A stretch of DNA of 64,000 nucleotides from Nocardia transvalensis NBRC 15921 (GTDB lineage Bacteria > Actinomycetota > Actinomycetes > Mycobacteriales > Mycobacteriaceae), in the NCBI RefSeq assembly GCF_000308875.1, contig NZ_BAGL01000126.1, positions 1 through 64,000 of the forward strand. The letters run 5' to 3'. A program made the position numbers and the translations under genes. Each line of letters begins with the position of its first letter. Position 1 is the first letter of the stretch. Positions 22,129-31,224 of this stretch are shown piece by piece. Below the pieces are notes generated by a model, which was not told the origin of the DNA, made no database searches, and worked only from the letters and a program-made list of their open reading frames with translations.

Positions 22129-22810
22129 CGTCGTCCTCCCCCGGCCGGTCCCAGGCGTAGCCGCGACCCCAGATCGTCTCGATGCGGTGCGCTGCGCCGA
22201 GTTTGGCGCGCAGGCGCTTGATGTGCACGGTGACGGTGGACTGATCGCCGAACGACCAGCCCCACACCCGTTCCAGCAGTTCGGTGCGGCCGAAGACACG
22301 GTGCGGATGGGCGAGCAGGAAGGCCAGCAGGTCGAATTCGCGAGCGGTCAGCTCCACCCGCCGGCCGTCCACGAGAACCGATTGCGCACCGGGGCGGAGT
22401 TCGATACCGCCGCTGCGCAGCACCTCGTCGCCCGTGGGTGCCGGCCGGTTCGTCCGGCGCAGCACCGAGGCCACGCGCAGCGCGAGTTCGCGGGGGCTGA
22501 ACGGTTTCACGATGTAGTCGTCGGCGCCGGACCGCAGGCCTACCACCCGGTCCTCCTCCTCGCCGAGGGCGGTGAGCAGGATGATCGGCATATCGTAGTG
22601 CGGGCCGGCACGCACCGTCCGGCACAGCTCGATACCGTCCGGCGGCGGCATCATGACGTCCAGGATCGCCAGGTCGATCTCGTTGCGCGCCAGCACCTCC
22701 GCCGTCGCGGGACCGTCGGCGGTTTCCACCACCGACAGTCCGTCCCGCTCGAGGTAGCGGCGCACCACCTCCCGGACCACCGGATCGTCGTCGGCCACCA
22801 GAATGCGCAT
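22118..22810 (-). CDS. OmpR/PhoB-family response regulator
   Basis: The 230-residue protein has a receiver domain with the acidic pair in VADDD (residues 5-9), the phosphoacceptor Asp in AILDVMMPPPDG (near 52) and Lys in VKPFSPREL. It is followed by a winged-helix DNA-binding domain (LTAREFDLLAFLLAHPHRVFGR, then VTVHIKRLRAKLG). It is the partner of the overlapping kinase and lies 5 bp after the membrane-protein gene, so all three are one operon. It probably regulates this glycosylation region itself. Confidence 0.93.
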   Translation of the reverse strand: MRILVADDDPVVREVVRRYLERDGLSVVETADGPATAEVLARNEIDLAILDVMMPPPDGIELCRTVRAGPHYDMPIILLTALGEEEDRVVGLRSGADDYIVKPFSPRELALRVASVLRRTNRPAPTGDEVLRSGGIELRPGAQSVLVDGRRVELTAREFDLLAFLLAHPHRVFGRTELLERVWGWSFGDQSTVTVHIKRLRAKLGAAHRIETIWGRGYAWDRPGEDDDAD

Positions 22811-22815
22811 GAGAC

Positions 22816-24252
22816 TTACCAACTCGTCAGTAGCAGGTGATTGAGCAACAGCGCCGCCACCGCCTGGGCGGCGAGCCACCACCGTACCGAGCGCGGTGGC
22901 AGCAGCGCGGTGGCCGCGAGCAGCCACATGTCGAAGGGCAACCAGATCCGTTCCGTCTCCGCCTTACTCAGCCCACTGAGGTCGGCGGCGACGATCGCGG
23001 CCAGTCCCGCCGTAGCGAGCAGAGCCGCCGGATCGACGACCGCTCGCCACCGCTCGAGATACACGGAGAGCGCCCTCCGAATCTTCACCGGCCCAGCATC
23101 GTTGCCCGTCGCCGGACCCTCTCGGATCATCCGGCCCAGACCCAGCCCTCGCGCGACACGATGGCCCGCGGCCACCGTCGCCAACCCCACCGCGCACACA
23201 GTGGCGGCCAGATTCCCCCACACCCAGTAGGAGTACGGGCGCACGCTGGCTATGCCCTGGTAGTAGCGCTCGATTACCAGGTGGTATCCGTCGAGCCACC
23301 AAAATCCGGAGGCGGTGAAGGCGGCCACGACGAGCGCGACCCCGATCAGGGCGGGCAATGCCGGACGTAGACCACGCGCGAGCAGTACGGCAGCGGCGGG
23401 GATCACCATCAACACCAGCCCGTAGTTCAGATACAGGCCGAATCCGAACAGCGATCCGGAGACCAGGGCGACAACCGGCCACCCCGTACCGCGCCGGGTC
23501 GCGACGGCGAGCAGCGCGACCGCCCAGGCCGTGACGCCCGCGAACAGGGCATCGGCGGATACTCCGATCCAGATCGCCGCCGGCGCCAGCGCGAGGAACG
23601 GGGTCACCGCGCGGGCGCGATCGGGCGCGCCCAGTGCCTTCAGCGCGATCGGGACCGCCACGGCCGCACTGCATCCCACGACCACGCACGCCGCGCCCGC
23701 CCACGCCCCACCACCGAGCCCGATACGGTCCAGCCACACGAAGACCAGCAGCGCTCCGGGAGGATGCCCGGAGGTGTGCGTGGTCCACGAATCGGGCTGG
23801 AAGTCCAGGATCCGGTCCGAGAACCCGCGCAGCATGACCCCGATATCGCCGACCCCGCCCACCTCGTGCAGATACTCGTGCCAGGTCGTCAGCCGACCGG
23901 CGAATCCGCGCTGCCACCCATCGATCATCGCCAGCGAGAACGTCCACGCCATCGCGGTCACCCAGGTCACCAGCAGCAGCCGCCCCCACGGCAGGCGGCG
24001 CACGGCGACCGGACCGAGGCCGACCACCAGAACAGCGACGGCGACAGCCGGACCGGTCCCCCAGCCCACATGCGGCAGCCACCCGCCGAAGATCGGCGCC
24101 GCGGCCGCGTAGATGAGATCCCGATAGTGTTCGCCACGAATTCGCGGGACCACGAAGGCGACCGCGACCAGAACCGCCCCCGCGCCGGCGCACAGCAGGT
24201 CGGCACGGCCAGCGGCACGCCGGCGGAGACGGGGAGGGGACGAACGCTGCAC
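22816..24252 (-). CDS. polytopic membrane protein, possible GT-C-type glycosyltransferase
   Basis: The 478-residue protein has about ten to twelve hydrophobic segments separated by short loops. An early external loop contains RGEHYRDLIYAAA and a later one SWTTHTSGHPPGALL. A conserved-looking DLSGLSKAETERIW segment sits near residues 428-441. Acidic and His residues in the first loops, together with the neighbouring GT2 and epimerase genes, suggest a lipid-linked sugar transferase of the GT-C superfamily, but no diagnostic motif is certain. GTG 24252 is the first start. It heads an operon with the response regulator and kinase, and is divergent from the GT2 gene. Confidence 0.75.
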   Translation of the reverse strand: MQRSSPPRLRRRAAGRADLLCAGAGAVLVAVAFVVPRIRGEHYRDLIYAAAAPIFGGWLPHVGWGTGPAVAVAVLVVGLGPVAVRRLPWGRLLLVTWVTAMAWTFSLAMIDGWQRGFAGRLTTWHEYLHEVGGVGDIGVMLRGFSDRILDFQPDSWTTHTSGHPPGALLVFVWLDRIGLGGGAWAGAACVVVGCSAAVAVPIALKALGAPDRARAVTPFLALAPAAIWIGVSADALFAGVTAWAVALLAVATRRGTGWPVVALVSGSLFGFGLYLNYGLVLMVIPAAAVLLARGLRPALPALIGVALVVAAFTASGFWWLDGYHLVIERYYQGIASVRPYSYWVWGNLAATVCAVGLATVAAGHRVARGLGLGRMIREGPATGNDAGPVKIRRALSVYLERWRAVVDPAALLATAGLAAIVAADLSGLSKAETERIWLPFDMWLLAATALLPPRSVRWWLAAQAVAALLLNHLLLTSW

Positions 24253-24375
24253 GAGTTCACCCTAGGCGGCGGCACGACCGGAATACGCACCAACTGCGCG
24301 TCCGCGCCCCGCCGTCACACATTTGTCACCGGTTCAATGACCCCGGATCGCGCGCGCGGGTCATACGGTCTCCTT

Positions 24376-25041
24376 GTGACCGATACACGCAGCGCACACG
24401 ACATCACCGTGGTGATTCCGTGCCACAACGAAGCCGGAGCGTTGCCCGGCGTACTCGCCGCGGTCCCGCCCGGATATCGGGTGATCGTGGTGGACAACGC
24501 GTCCACCGACGACACGGCCGCGGTCGCCCGCGCCGCGGGGGCGACGGTCGTCAGCGAGCGGACTCCGGGATACGGCTCGGCCGTGCACGCCGGAGTGTGC
24601 GCGGCCGAGACCCCCGTGATCGCCGTGCTGGACGGCGACGGTTCCATGGATGCCGGAGAGTTGCCGTACCTGCTCGGCGACCTGGAACCCGGCGTCGACA
24701 TGGTGGCCGGGCGGCGACGGCCGATCGGATCCGGCGCCTGGCCGTGGCACGCCCGGCTGGGCAATGCGGTGATCGCCGGGATGCTGCGCCGCAGGCACGG
24801 CCTGCCCGTGCACGATATCGCCGCCATGCGGGTCATCCGCCGCGAGCAACTGCTGGAACTCGGTGCGCTGCACCCGCGTTCGGGCTATCCGCTGGCGCTG
24901 CTGATCGGGGCGGCGCGGGCCCGGTGGCGAATCGTGGAGCGCGACATCAGCTACCGGCCGCGCACGCACGGGGTGTCGAAGGTCTCCGGATCGGTGACCG
25001 GCACCGCACGCGCGATCCGCGACTTCTGGAGCGTGCGATGA
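24376..25041 (+). CDS. GT2-family glycosyltransferase
   Basis: The 221-residue protein has a GT-A fold N-terminus (VVIPCHNEAGALPGVLAAV), a nucleotide-binding VVDNASTDDT segment and the metal-binding DGDGSMD motif near residues 92-98. It lacks C-terminal membrane helices, so it is a compact soluble family-2 enzyme of the DPM1-like type that moves a sugar from a nucleotide donor. GTG 24376 is used; ATG 24337 is in frame upstream. The stop overlaps the next start (ATGA). Confidence 0.85.
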   Translation: MTDTRSAHDITVVIPCHNEAGALPGVLAAVPPGYRVIVVDNASTDDTAAVARAAGATVVSERTPGYGSAVHAGVCAAETPVIAVLDGDGSMDAGELPYLLGDLEPGVDMVAGRRRPIGSGAWPWHARLGNAVIAGMLRRRHGLPVHDIAAMRVIRREQLLELGALHPRSGYPLALLIGAARARWRIVERDISYRPRTHGVSKVSGSVTGTARAIRDFWSVR

Positions 25042-25781
25042 GAACCATCGACGCCACCCTGCTGGTCATCGCCAAGGCCCCGATCGCCGGATTCGCGAAA
25101 ACCCGCCTCACACCGCCGTTCTCGCCGCGCGAGGCGGCCGAACTCGCGGCGGCCGCCCTGCTCGACACCCTGACCGCCGTGCGCCACAGCGGTATCCGGC
25201 ACCGTGTCGTCGCGTGGACCGGGGATCTGGAGCGCGCGGAACGCGCCGACGACCTGGCCGCGGAGCTGGCCCACTTCACCCTCGTCCCGCAGCGCGGCGA
25301 CACCTTCGGACGACGACTGGCCCACGCGCACAACGACGCCGCCGCCTTCGGCCTCCCGGTTCTGCAGATCGGCATGGACACCCCGCAGGCCGGCCCTGCC
25401 CTGCTCGCCGCCGGCGCCACACGGCTGCTCGACTGCGGCGACACCGTGCTGGGCCGCGCCGCCGACGGCGGCTGGTGGGCGCTGGGACTGACCGACCCGG
25501 GCTCGGCCCGCGTCCTGGCCGACGTCCCGATGTCCACCAGCAGCACCGGCGAACGCACCCGAACGGCGCTGCGCGACATCGGATGCCGGATCCACCGCCT
25601 CCCGGTTCTGTCGGATGTCGACACCGTCGCCGACGCCTTCGCCGTGGCCGCGGAGTACCGCGGACGTTTCCCGCGCACCCTGGAACGCCTCCGGCCGGAT
25701 CACCTACCCGCCACCCCGGGCGGCGGAACGCCCCGATGGGACACGGCCACAACCACTGTCGGCGTCGCCCACTCGGACTGA
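25038..25781 (+). CDS. DUF2064/TIGR04282 glycosyltransferase-like protein
   Basis: The 247-residue protein starts with VIAKAPIAGFAKTRLTPPFS, the lysine/arginine-rich nucleotide-binding motif of the DUF2064 family, which is related to MobA/GT-A nucleotidyltransferases. A QIGMDTPQ segment takes the place of the usual D-x-D region and ADGGWWALG follows. It is translationally coupled to the GT2 gene. This GT2-DUF2064 pairing recurs in bacteria and suggests a shared role in making a glycosylated molecule that is still undefined. It converges on the serine hydrolase gene. Confidence 0.85.
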   Translation: MRTIDATLLVIAKAPIAGFAKTRLTPPFSPREAAELAAAALLDTLTAVRHSGIRHRVVAWTGDLERAERADDLAAELAHFTLVPQRGDTFGRRLAHAHNDAAAFGLPVLQIGMDTPQAGPALLAAGATRLLDCGDTVLGRAADGGWWALGLTDPGSARVLADVPMSTSSTGERTRTALRDIGCRIHRLPVLSDVDTVADAFAVAAEYRGRFPRTLERLRPDHLPATPGGGTPRWDTATTTVGVAHSD

Positions 25782-25785
25782 ACGG

Positions 25786-26952
25786 TCAGCCCAGGACGCC
25801 GTTCACCGCCGCGACCAGATCGGCCGCGCGGAAGTCCGGCGCGCCCTCGACGATGTGGTTGGTGACATAGCCGAACGCGATGCCCCGCCGCGGATCGCCG
25901 AAGGCCAGCGATCCACCGCGCCCCGGATGCCCGAACGCCGACGGCCCGCTCATCGGGAAGGTCTCGGTGGGCAGCATGTATCCGGAGGCGTAGCGGTTGG
26001 GCAGAAGCAGCACGCGGTCGATGCCGTTCGCCTGTTCGCGGGCGGCGGCGGCCACCGTCTCCTCGGTCAGCAACCGGATCCCGTCGACCTCGCCGATCAG
26101 CGCGGCATACAGCCGCGCCAGCCCGCGCGCCGTCCCGATGCCGTTACTCGACGGGATCTCCGCGGCCTGCACCGCGCGCGAATCGAAATCGGGATCGGCC
26201 GGATCGGTCACCGCGAAGGCCCGGGTGAGCAGGGATTCCGGATCCAGGGAGGCGGCGACCATCGCGCGCATATCCGCCGGAATCGCGTCGAGCGGCACCG
26301 CGGACAGATCGGGCTTGGGCGCGAACACCAGCCGGCTCACCCGGCCGCGCTCCTCCTCCGGCAGCCCGATGAAGAAGTCGACGCCCAGCGGCCCGGCGAT
26401 CTCCTCGGCCACGAACCGGCCGGGCGACCGGCCCGACACCCGCCGGATCACCTCGCCCACCAGCCAGCCGAAGGTCCGGCCGTGATAGCCGTGCGCGGTG
26501 CCCGGCGTCCACGACGGCCGCTGCGCGGCCAGCGCCGCGACCATCGGGTCCCAGGCCAGCGCGTCGTCGAGCGGGACGGGCCGATCCAGCGCCACCACGC
26601 CGGACCGGTGCGACAGCAGCCAGCGCACCGGGATGTCGGTCTTGCCCGCGGCGGCGAACTCCGGCCAATACCGCGCGACCGGCGCGTCGAGGTCGAGTTC
26701 ACCGCGTTGGGCCAGCAGATGCGCGGCGGTCGCGGTGACGCCCTTGGTCGCGGAGTAGACCAGTTGGAGTGTGTCGCGTTCCCACGGCCGGTCGGTGGCC
26801 GGATCGGCCAGACCGCCCCACAGGTCCACCACCGGACGCCCGTCGCGATAGACCGTCACCGCCGCCCCGATATCGCCGTATTCGGCGAAGTTCCGGGCGA
26901 ACGCGTCCCGCACCGGTTCGAATCCCGGTTCCACCGTCCCGTCGATCGTCAT
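25786..26952 (-). CDS. beta-lactamase-related serine hydrolase (class C/EstB-like)
   Basis: The 388-residue protein has the SxxK motif in YSATKG (about residue 68), the Tyr element in GYHGRTFGWLVGEV and a late FGHPGRGGSLAFGDP segment that replaces the KTG box. This pattern is typical of esterase/DD-peptidase relatives (EstB, LipD types) rather than of antibiotic-hydrolysing enzymes. No signal peptide is seen, so it is cytosolic and probably an esterase. ATG 26952 is used; GTG 26967 is in frame. It is the last gene of a co-directional run with the permease and LLM genes. Confidence 0.85.
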   Translation of the reverse strand: MTIDGTVEPGFEPVRDAFARNFAEYGDIGAAVTVYRDGRPVVDLWGGLADPATDRPWERDTLQLVYSATKGVTATAAHLLAQRGELDLDAPVARYWPEFAAAGKTDIPVRWLLSHRSGVVALDRPVPLDDALAWDPMVAALAAQRPSWTPGTAHGYHGRTFGWLVGEVIRRVSGRSPGRFVAEEIAGPLGVDFFIGLPEEERGRVSRLVFAPKPDLSAVPLDAIPADMRAMVAASLDPESLLTRAFAVTDPADPDFDSRAVQAAEIPSSNGIGTARGLARLYAALIGEVDGIRLLTEETVAAAAREQANGIDRVLLLPNRYASGYMLPTETFPMSGPSAFGHPGRGGSLAFGDPRRGIAFGYVTNHIVEGAPDFRAADLVAAVNGVLG

Positions 26953-26991
26953 GCCTGTCTCGAACACCGGGCCGGGGCCGGGGATTCCCGT

Positions 26992-28161
26992 TCAGGACGC
27001 GGGTGGGTGTTCGCTGTGGTCGTGCGCTGTCTCCGGTGCGCCGCCCATCATGCGCAGCATCGGGAGGCCGCCGGTGCGGGCGAAGCGGATCACCAGGACG
27101 GCCGCCAGGGCCAGGAATATCAGGTTCAGCCAGGTGGTGTAGTTCCAGCGGATGCCCTCCTCCATCACCATGGCGTTGCGCTGCGACGGGATGAGTCCCA
27201 TTGCGCCGAAGAGGATTTCGACCGCGTAGCCGGCGCCGACCATGGCCGCGTAGAAGGCGCCGAGGATGGTCAACATCATGCGGGTGCCGTAGTACTTCCG
27301 GTAGATGTTCAGGATCGGCAGGATCAGCAGGTCGGCGAAGAGGAAGGCAGTGACACCGCCGAAGCTGATGCCGCCGTTCCACAGCACGGCCGCCAGCGGC
27401 ACGTTGCCGATCGAGCACACGAACGCCAGTATCGCCACCAGCGGCCCGATGATCGGGCCCCAGATCGCCGACAGCACGGGGTGCTCGGTCAGAAAGAAGC
27501 TCTGCCAGAACGAGTCCGGCACCCACGCGCCGATCGCCCCGGCGACGAGCAGGCCGATGACGAGATCGCGCAGGATCGCCGCCCACTCCATCACGAAGAC
27601 GTTCGAGACCGCGGTGAACCCGCGCGGCGACAGCAGGCGGGCCACGAAGGATCCGCCGCCGGTCACCGACATGTCCATGGCCGCATGGCCTTCCATCGAT
27701 CCGGCCACGCCCCGGTCGGCCTGCCGCCGGGCCGCGTCGATCAACCGGGACCGCACGAACAACCGGAACAGCACCGCCACCAGAACGATCATGATCGGTC
27801 CGCCGACGAATTCGGCCGCGGTGAACTGCCAGCCCATCAGCAGGGCCAGGATGATGCCGAGTTCGACGACCAGATTGGTGGAGCCGATCTCGAAGGCCAT
27901 CGCGGCGGTGAAGTTCGCGCCCTTGCGAAACAGCGAGCGCGCCAGCGCGACCGCCGCGTACGAGCACGAGGAGGACGCGGCGCCCAGCACCGACGCCAGC
28001 GCGAGCGTGCGCGGCCGGTCGTCGCCGAGCAGCCGCACGACCGTCGACTTGCGCACCACCGCCTGCACGACGGCGGACAGTGTGAATCCGAGGATCAGCG
28101 CCCAGAGGATCTCCCAGGCCATCGACCCGGTCAGGGCGAGCGCGTGGGCTATCGCGTGCAT
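26992..28161 (-). CDS. YraQ/ArsP-type permease (DUF318)
   Basis: The 389-residue integral membrane protein has about eight to ten helices and family segments LGAASSSCSYAAVALARSLF, FEIGSTNLVVELG, and CSIGNVPLAAVLW with GGISFGGVTAFLFADLL. Paired cysteines in the membrane segments are typical of the ArsP group, known for organoarsenical efflux, although many members have unknown substrates. The C-terminus is His-rich and cytosolic. It lies 15 bp after the LLM oxidoreductase gene and 39 bp before the hydrolase, so the three are probably co-transcribed. No ars operon context is present. Confidence 0.82.
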   Translation of the reverse strand: MHAIAHALALTGSMAWEILWALILGFTLSAVVQAVVRKSTVVRLLGDDRPRTLALASVLGAASSSCSYAAVALARSLFRKGANFTAAMAFEIGSTNLVVELGIILALLMGWQFTAAEFVGGPIMIVLVAVLFRLFVRSRLIDAARRQADRGVAGSMEGHAAMDMSVTGGGSFVARLLSPRGFTAVSNVFVMEWAAILRDLVIGLLVAGAIGAWVPDSFWQSFFLTEHPVLSAIWGPIIGPLVAILAFVCSIGNVPLAAVLWNGGISFGGVTAFLFADLLILPILNIYRKYYGTRMMLTILGAFYAAMVGAGYAVEILFGAMGLIPSQRNAMVMEEGIRWNYTTWLNLIFLALAAVLVIRFARTGGLPMLRMMGGAPETAHDHSEHPPAS

Positions 28162-28176
28162 CGCGGCATGGGGCGG

Positions 28177-29040
28177 TCAGACCTCAGCCAGCCTCGGCGC
28201 CAGGGCCGCGACCCGCTCGGTGTAGTCGACCGGGTCGCCGTCGGGCATCAGGTCGAACTGCGTGATACCCAGGGCCGCATAGCTTTCCGCCGCCTTCAGG
28301 AATCCGTCCGGATCCTCGACGATCGGGCCGAGGTAGACGGCGGTCTTGCGGATGGCGTCGTAGTCGGTCCCCTCGGCCGCGCAGTGCCGGCGCAGCACGT
28401 CCAGCTTGTGCGCGACGTCGTCGGGGGTGGAGGCGAACAGATTGCACGCGTCGGCATAGCGCGCCACCAGCAGCAGGGTCTTCTGCTCGCCACCGCCGCC
28501 GATCAGGATCGGCGGGCGCGGGCGGCTCAACGGCGCTGGGACGCACAGGGTTTCGTCCAGTTGATAATGCTTGCCCTGGAAGGGGCCGTTGTCGTCGCTC
28601 CACATCTGCAGGCAGATCCGCACGGTCTCCTCGAGGCGCTCGAACCGCTCCGCCATCGGCACCAGCGGCACGCCGAGCCCGCGCTGTTCGCGCTCGTACC
28701 AGGAGGCCCCGATGCCGAGCTGCCCGCGCCCGCCGGACAGCACGTCCAGCGTGGTGACGATCTTGGCGAGCAGGCCGGGATGCCGGTACATCACACCGGT
28801 GACCAGCACCGACAACCGCATGCGCGAGGTGAGGGCGGCGACGTAGCCGAGCGTGGTGTACGCCTCCAGCATCGGCTCCTCGGCGGTGCCGCGGTGCTCC
28901 ATCTGGAAGTAGTGGTCCATCACCGTGAACTCGGTGAATCCGGCGTCCTCGGCGATGCGCGCGCTGCGCCCGATCGATTCGGCGGTCCGCGCCGGATCGG
29001 CCGGTGTCGTGAAGTTCCAGTAGTGCAGGCTCAGGTCCAT
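28177..29040 (-). CDS. LLM-class (F420-dependent type) oxidoreductase
   Basis: The 287-residue luciferase-like monooxygenase fold begins MDLSLHYWNFTTPADPARTA and has the AGFTEFTVMDHYFQ, GVMYRHPGLLAKIVTTLD, SGGRGQLGIGASWYERE and PPILIGGGGEQKTL segments common to F420-dependent members of TIGR03560-like groups. The substrate is unknown. ATG 29040 follows AGAGGAAGCT. The deazaflavin cofactor F420 is abundant in Nocardia and mycobacteria. It lies 43 bp after the MFS gene and may be part of the same transcript under the ArsR-type regulator. Confidence 0.87.
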   Translation of the reverse strand: MDLSLHYWNFTTPADPARTAESIGRSARIAEDAGFTEFTVMDHYFQMEHRGTAEEPMLEAYTTLGYVAALTSRMRLSVLVTGVMYRHPGLLAKIVTTLDVLSGGRGQLGIGASWYEREQRGLGVPLVPMAERFERLEETVRICLQMWSDDNGPFQGKHYQLDETLCVPAPLSRPRPPILIGGGGEQKTLLLVARYADACNLFASTPDDVAHKLDVLRRHCAAEGTDYDAIRKTAVYLGPIVEDPDGFLKAAESYAALGITQFDLMPDGDPVDYTERVAALAPRLAEV

Positions 29041-29083
29041 AGCTTCCTCTCGCGAGACGAAGTGGCCGCACGTGGGCGACGCC

Positions 29084-30289
29084 CTACGCGCTCACCCTAG
29101 TCCCCCGTACCGCCGCCACCATCCCGGCCAGCGCGGGCACGCCGACGACCAGGGCGAATACCGCCGCGCCGCGCGTCACCCCGATCGCGTCCCCGAGGTA
29201 TCCGGCGGCCACCGGCAGCGCCGCCGCCGGGATGTATCCGCCGATGGTGAGCGCCGCGTTGGCCTCGGCGCGCCGGGTGTCCGGCACCGCGGTGAACAGC
29301 AGGGTCAGCCCGCCGAGCTGCCCGAGTCCCTGCCCCGCGCCCGCCAGCACGGCGGCCGCGATCAGCGCCGCGAGCGAGCCGGCGACCGCCGCGACACCGA
29401 GCGCCAGCATCGCCGCTACGGTCGACACCGCGCCCGCCACCAGCACCGTCCGGACGGCCAGCGCCCGCGCCGCGAACTGGGCCCCGGTCGCCGCGGCGAA
29501 CATCGCGAAGGCCATGGCGCCCGCGACGATCGGAGTGCTCGCACCCAGCAGCCCGGCCAGGAGAACGGGACCCAGCGACAGGACGAACGAGGTCGCGGTG
29601 ATACCGGGCCCGAATACCGCCACCCCGGCCGCGAGCTGCCCCCGATTCTCTCGCGGAACGGACGGAACTCGCAGCCAGGCAACGGATTTCGCCGAGGGCA
29701 CCGACGACGGCAGCCCCGCGACGACGACACCGGCGGAGACCAGCAGCACCGCCTCGACGGCGAAGACGAGCACGGTCGGCGCGGGCAGCAGCTGCGACAG
29801 CACGCCCGCGAGCAGCGGCCCGGTCCCCGCGCCGAACACCATCGCCGTGGAGGCCGCCAGCGCCGCCAAGCCCTGCCGCTCGGGCCCGGCGACATCGGCG
29901 ACCGCCGCCATACCCGCCGACACCGTCGCCCCCACCGCGATACCGGTCAGCACCCGGGCCACCCCGAGCGCCGCCACCGAACCGGCGGTCGCGAACAGAA
30001 CGCACGCGATCAGCGCCAGCGCCACCCCCGGCAGCAGTACCGGCCGCCGCCCGATCCGGTCGGACAGCACGCCCGCGACCAGCAGCGCGCCGATCAGGCC
30101 CACGATGTATCCGGCGAAGACCACCGTCATGGTCCCGGCCGAGAAGCCGAGCCGCGCCTGCCACAGCGGATACAGCGGGGTGGCCGCGTTCGAGAGCACG
30201 AACACCGCGAACACCGGCCAGGCGGCGAGCCAGATACGTCCGGTGCGCACCGGCGTGAACGCCGCCGGGCGGGACAGCAGGGTGACCAT
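29084..30289 (-). CDS. MFS efflux transporter
   Basis: The 401-residue protein has twelve hydrophobic segments. The MFS signature GVLSDRIGRRPVLLPG lies between helices 2 and 3, with antiporter-like GIAVGATVSAGMAAVADV in helix 5, indicating a DHA1-type proton-coupled drug or metabolite exporter. ATG 30289 is preceded by GGAGG; the in-frame GTG one codon upstream is less likely. It is divergent from an ArsR-like regulator with three copies of an operator between them, so it is probably derepressed by its substrate. Confidence 0.9.
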   Translation of the reverse strand: MVTLLSRPAAFTPVRTGRIWLAAWPVFAVFVLSNAATPLYPLWQARLGFSAGTMTVVFAGYIVGLIGALLVAGVLSDRIGRRPVLLPGVALALIACVLFATAGSVAALGVARVLTGIAVGATVSAGMAAVADVAGPERQGLAALAASTAMVFGAGTGPLLAGVLSQLLPAPTVLVFAVEAVLLVSAGVVVAGLPSSVPSAKSVAWLRVPSVPRENRGQLAAGVAVFGPGITATSFVLSLGPVLLAGLLGASTPIVAGAMAFAMFAAATGAQFAARALAVRTVLVAGAVSTVAAMLALGVAAVAGSLAALIAAAVLAGAGQGLGQLGGLTLLFTAVPDTRRAEANAALTIGGYIPAAALPVAAGYLGDAIGVTRGAAVFALVVGVPALAGMVAAVRGTRVSA

Positions 30290-30308
30290 CACTAACCTCC
30301 GGGATTAG

Positions 30309-30372
30309 TACGAGAATTCTCGTATAAGTACGAACAGAGTCGTACTGTAGCACCACTACGAGAAAAGTCGTA
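30309..30372. promoter_or_regulatory. three TACGA-N6-TCGTA operators between MFS and ArsR-like genes
   Basis: The sites are 30309-30324 (TACGAGAATTCTCGTA, a perfect 16-bp palindrome), 30329-30344 and 30357-30372. All have exact 5-bp arms and 6-bp centres, with starts 20 and 28 bp apart. They cover both divergent promoters, ending 11 bp before the regulator ATG. This is strong evidence for cooperative repression by the adjacent winged-helix protein. Confidence 0.85.
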
Positions 30373-30382
30373 CAGTGTCGGC

Positions 30383-30754
30383 ATGGCCACCACCGCAACC
30401 CGGCGCTGGGCCCGGCACCCCGAGCCGCCCGGCGCCCCGGACCCGCTGCCCGAACCGGCGCCCGCCGACATCCGGCTGGAGACGGTCCTGGGCGCGCTCA
30501 GCGATCCGCTCCGGATGGGAATCGTCAGGACCTTGCTGCTGGAGGCCGAGGGGTTCGACCATCCCTGTGGCTGGTTCGGCATACCGCGCCCGAAATCGTC
30601 GCTGACCCATCACTTCCGCGCGCTGCGCGAGGCCGGTGTCCTGCGGCAGCGGCAGTACGGGCTGGAGCGCCGCAGCCAGGTGCGCATCGACGATCTGCAG
30701 GCGCGCTTTCCCGGACTCCTCGATCTGGTCGCCGCCTGGACGCCCCCGGAATGA
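30383..30754 (+). CDS. ArsR-like winged-helix transcriptional regulator
   Basis: The 123-residue protein has a Pro-rich N-terminal arm (residues 10-28) and a winged-helix domain: LGALSDPLRMGIVRTLLLEAEG, then PKSSLTHHFRALREAGVLRQRQYG. The last part is the classic ArsR recognition helix and wing with S-L-T-H-H-F. A single Cys in HPCGWFG is present but no metal-binding Cys pair, so it is more likely a small-molecule sensor for the divergent MFS exporter than a metal sensor. Three operator copies lie directly upstream. Confidence 0.87.
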   Translation: MATTATRRWARHPEPPGAPDPLPEPAPADIRLETVLGALSDPLRMGIVRTLLLEAEGFDHPCGWFGIPRPKSSLTHHFRALREAGVLRQRQYGLERRSQVRIDDLQARFPGLLDLVAAWTPPE

Positions 30755-30811
30755 GCGCGGTGGTCGCGATTGCCGCGTGTCGGCGGCGGGGTTCGCCCCA
30801 TACTTGCGGGC

Positions 30812-31213
30812 ATGACGATCTCGACCGCGGACCGGCTGGCGATTCACGAACTGCTGGCATTGCACGGGCATCTCAGCGATGCCGGGGCGTTCGACCGGAT
30901 GACCGAGGTGTTCACCGACGATGTGGTCTACGACATGAACGAGTACGGCGCGGGCCTGGTGCACGGCCTCGCCGCGCTACGGGATATGGCGATCGAGCTC
31001 GGTGACCGGAATCCGGTGGGACACCACGTCACCAACATCATCATCGCCGCGACCGACGGCGATACGGTACTGGTGCGCGCCAAGGGAATCGGCGTCGCCA
31101 CCGACGGCACCGTCGGCAGCGTCACCTACGACGACATCGTCCGCCGCACCCCCGACGGCTGGCGCATCGCGCACCGCCGAGTGGTGCCGAGGCGGAGACC
31201 GTTGGCCCCCTGA
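30812..31213 (+). CDS. SnoaL-like/NTF2-fold protein
   Basis: The 133-residue protein begins TADRLAIHELLALHGHLSDAGAFDRMTEVFTDDVVYD. This is the alpha-helix and Asp-containing strand typical of SnoaL_4/limonene-epoxide-hydrolase-like folds, and it ends with GWRIAHRRVVPRR. Many such proteins are dehydratases, cyclases or non-catalytic binders. ATG 30812 matches the domain boundary; the longer frame adds no recognisable sequence. It converges on the NmrA-like gene. Confidence 0.82.
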   Translation: MTISTADRLAIHELLALHGHLSDAGAFDRMTEVFTDDVVYDMNEYGAGLVHGLAALRDMAIELGDRNPVGHHVTNIIIAATDGDTVLVRAKGIGVATDGTVGSVTYDDIVRRTPDGWRIAHRRVVPRRRPLAP

Positions 31214-31224
31214 GCCGTTCACGC

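Noticed and set aside
25615..29100. Uninterrupted 1161-codon frame on the plus strand
   Set aside because: It is antisense to four well-supported minus-strand genes (hydrolase, permease, LLM enzyme and part of the MFS region) and its translation is His/Arg/Gln-rich noise typical of GC-rich shadow frames.
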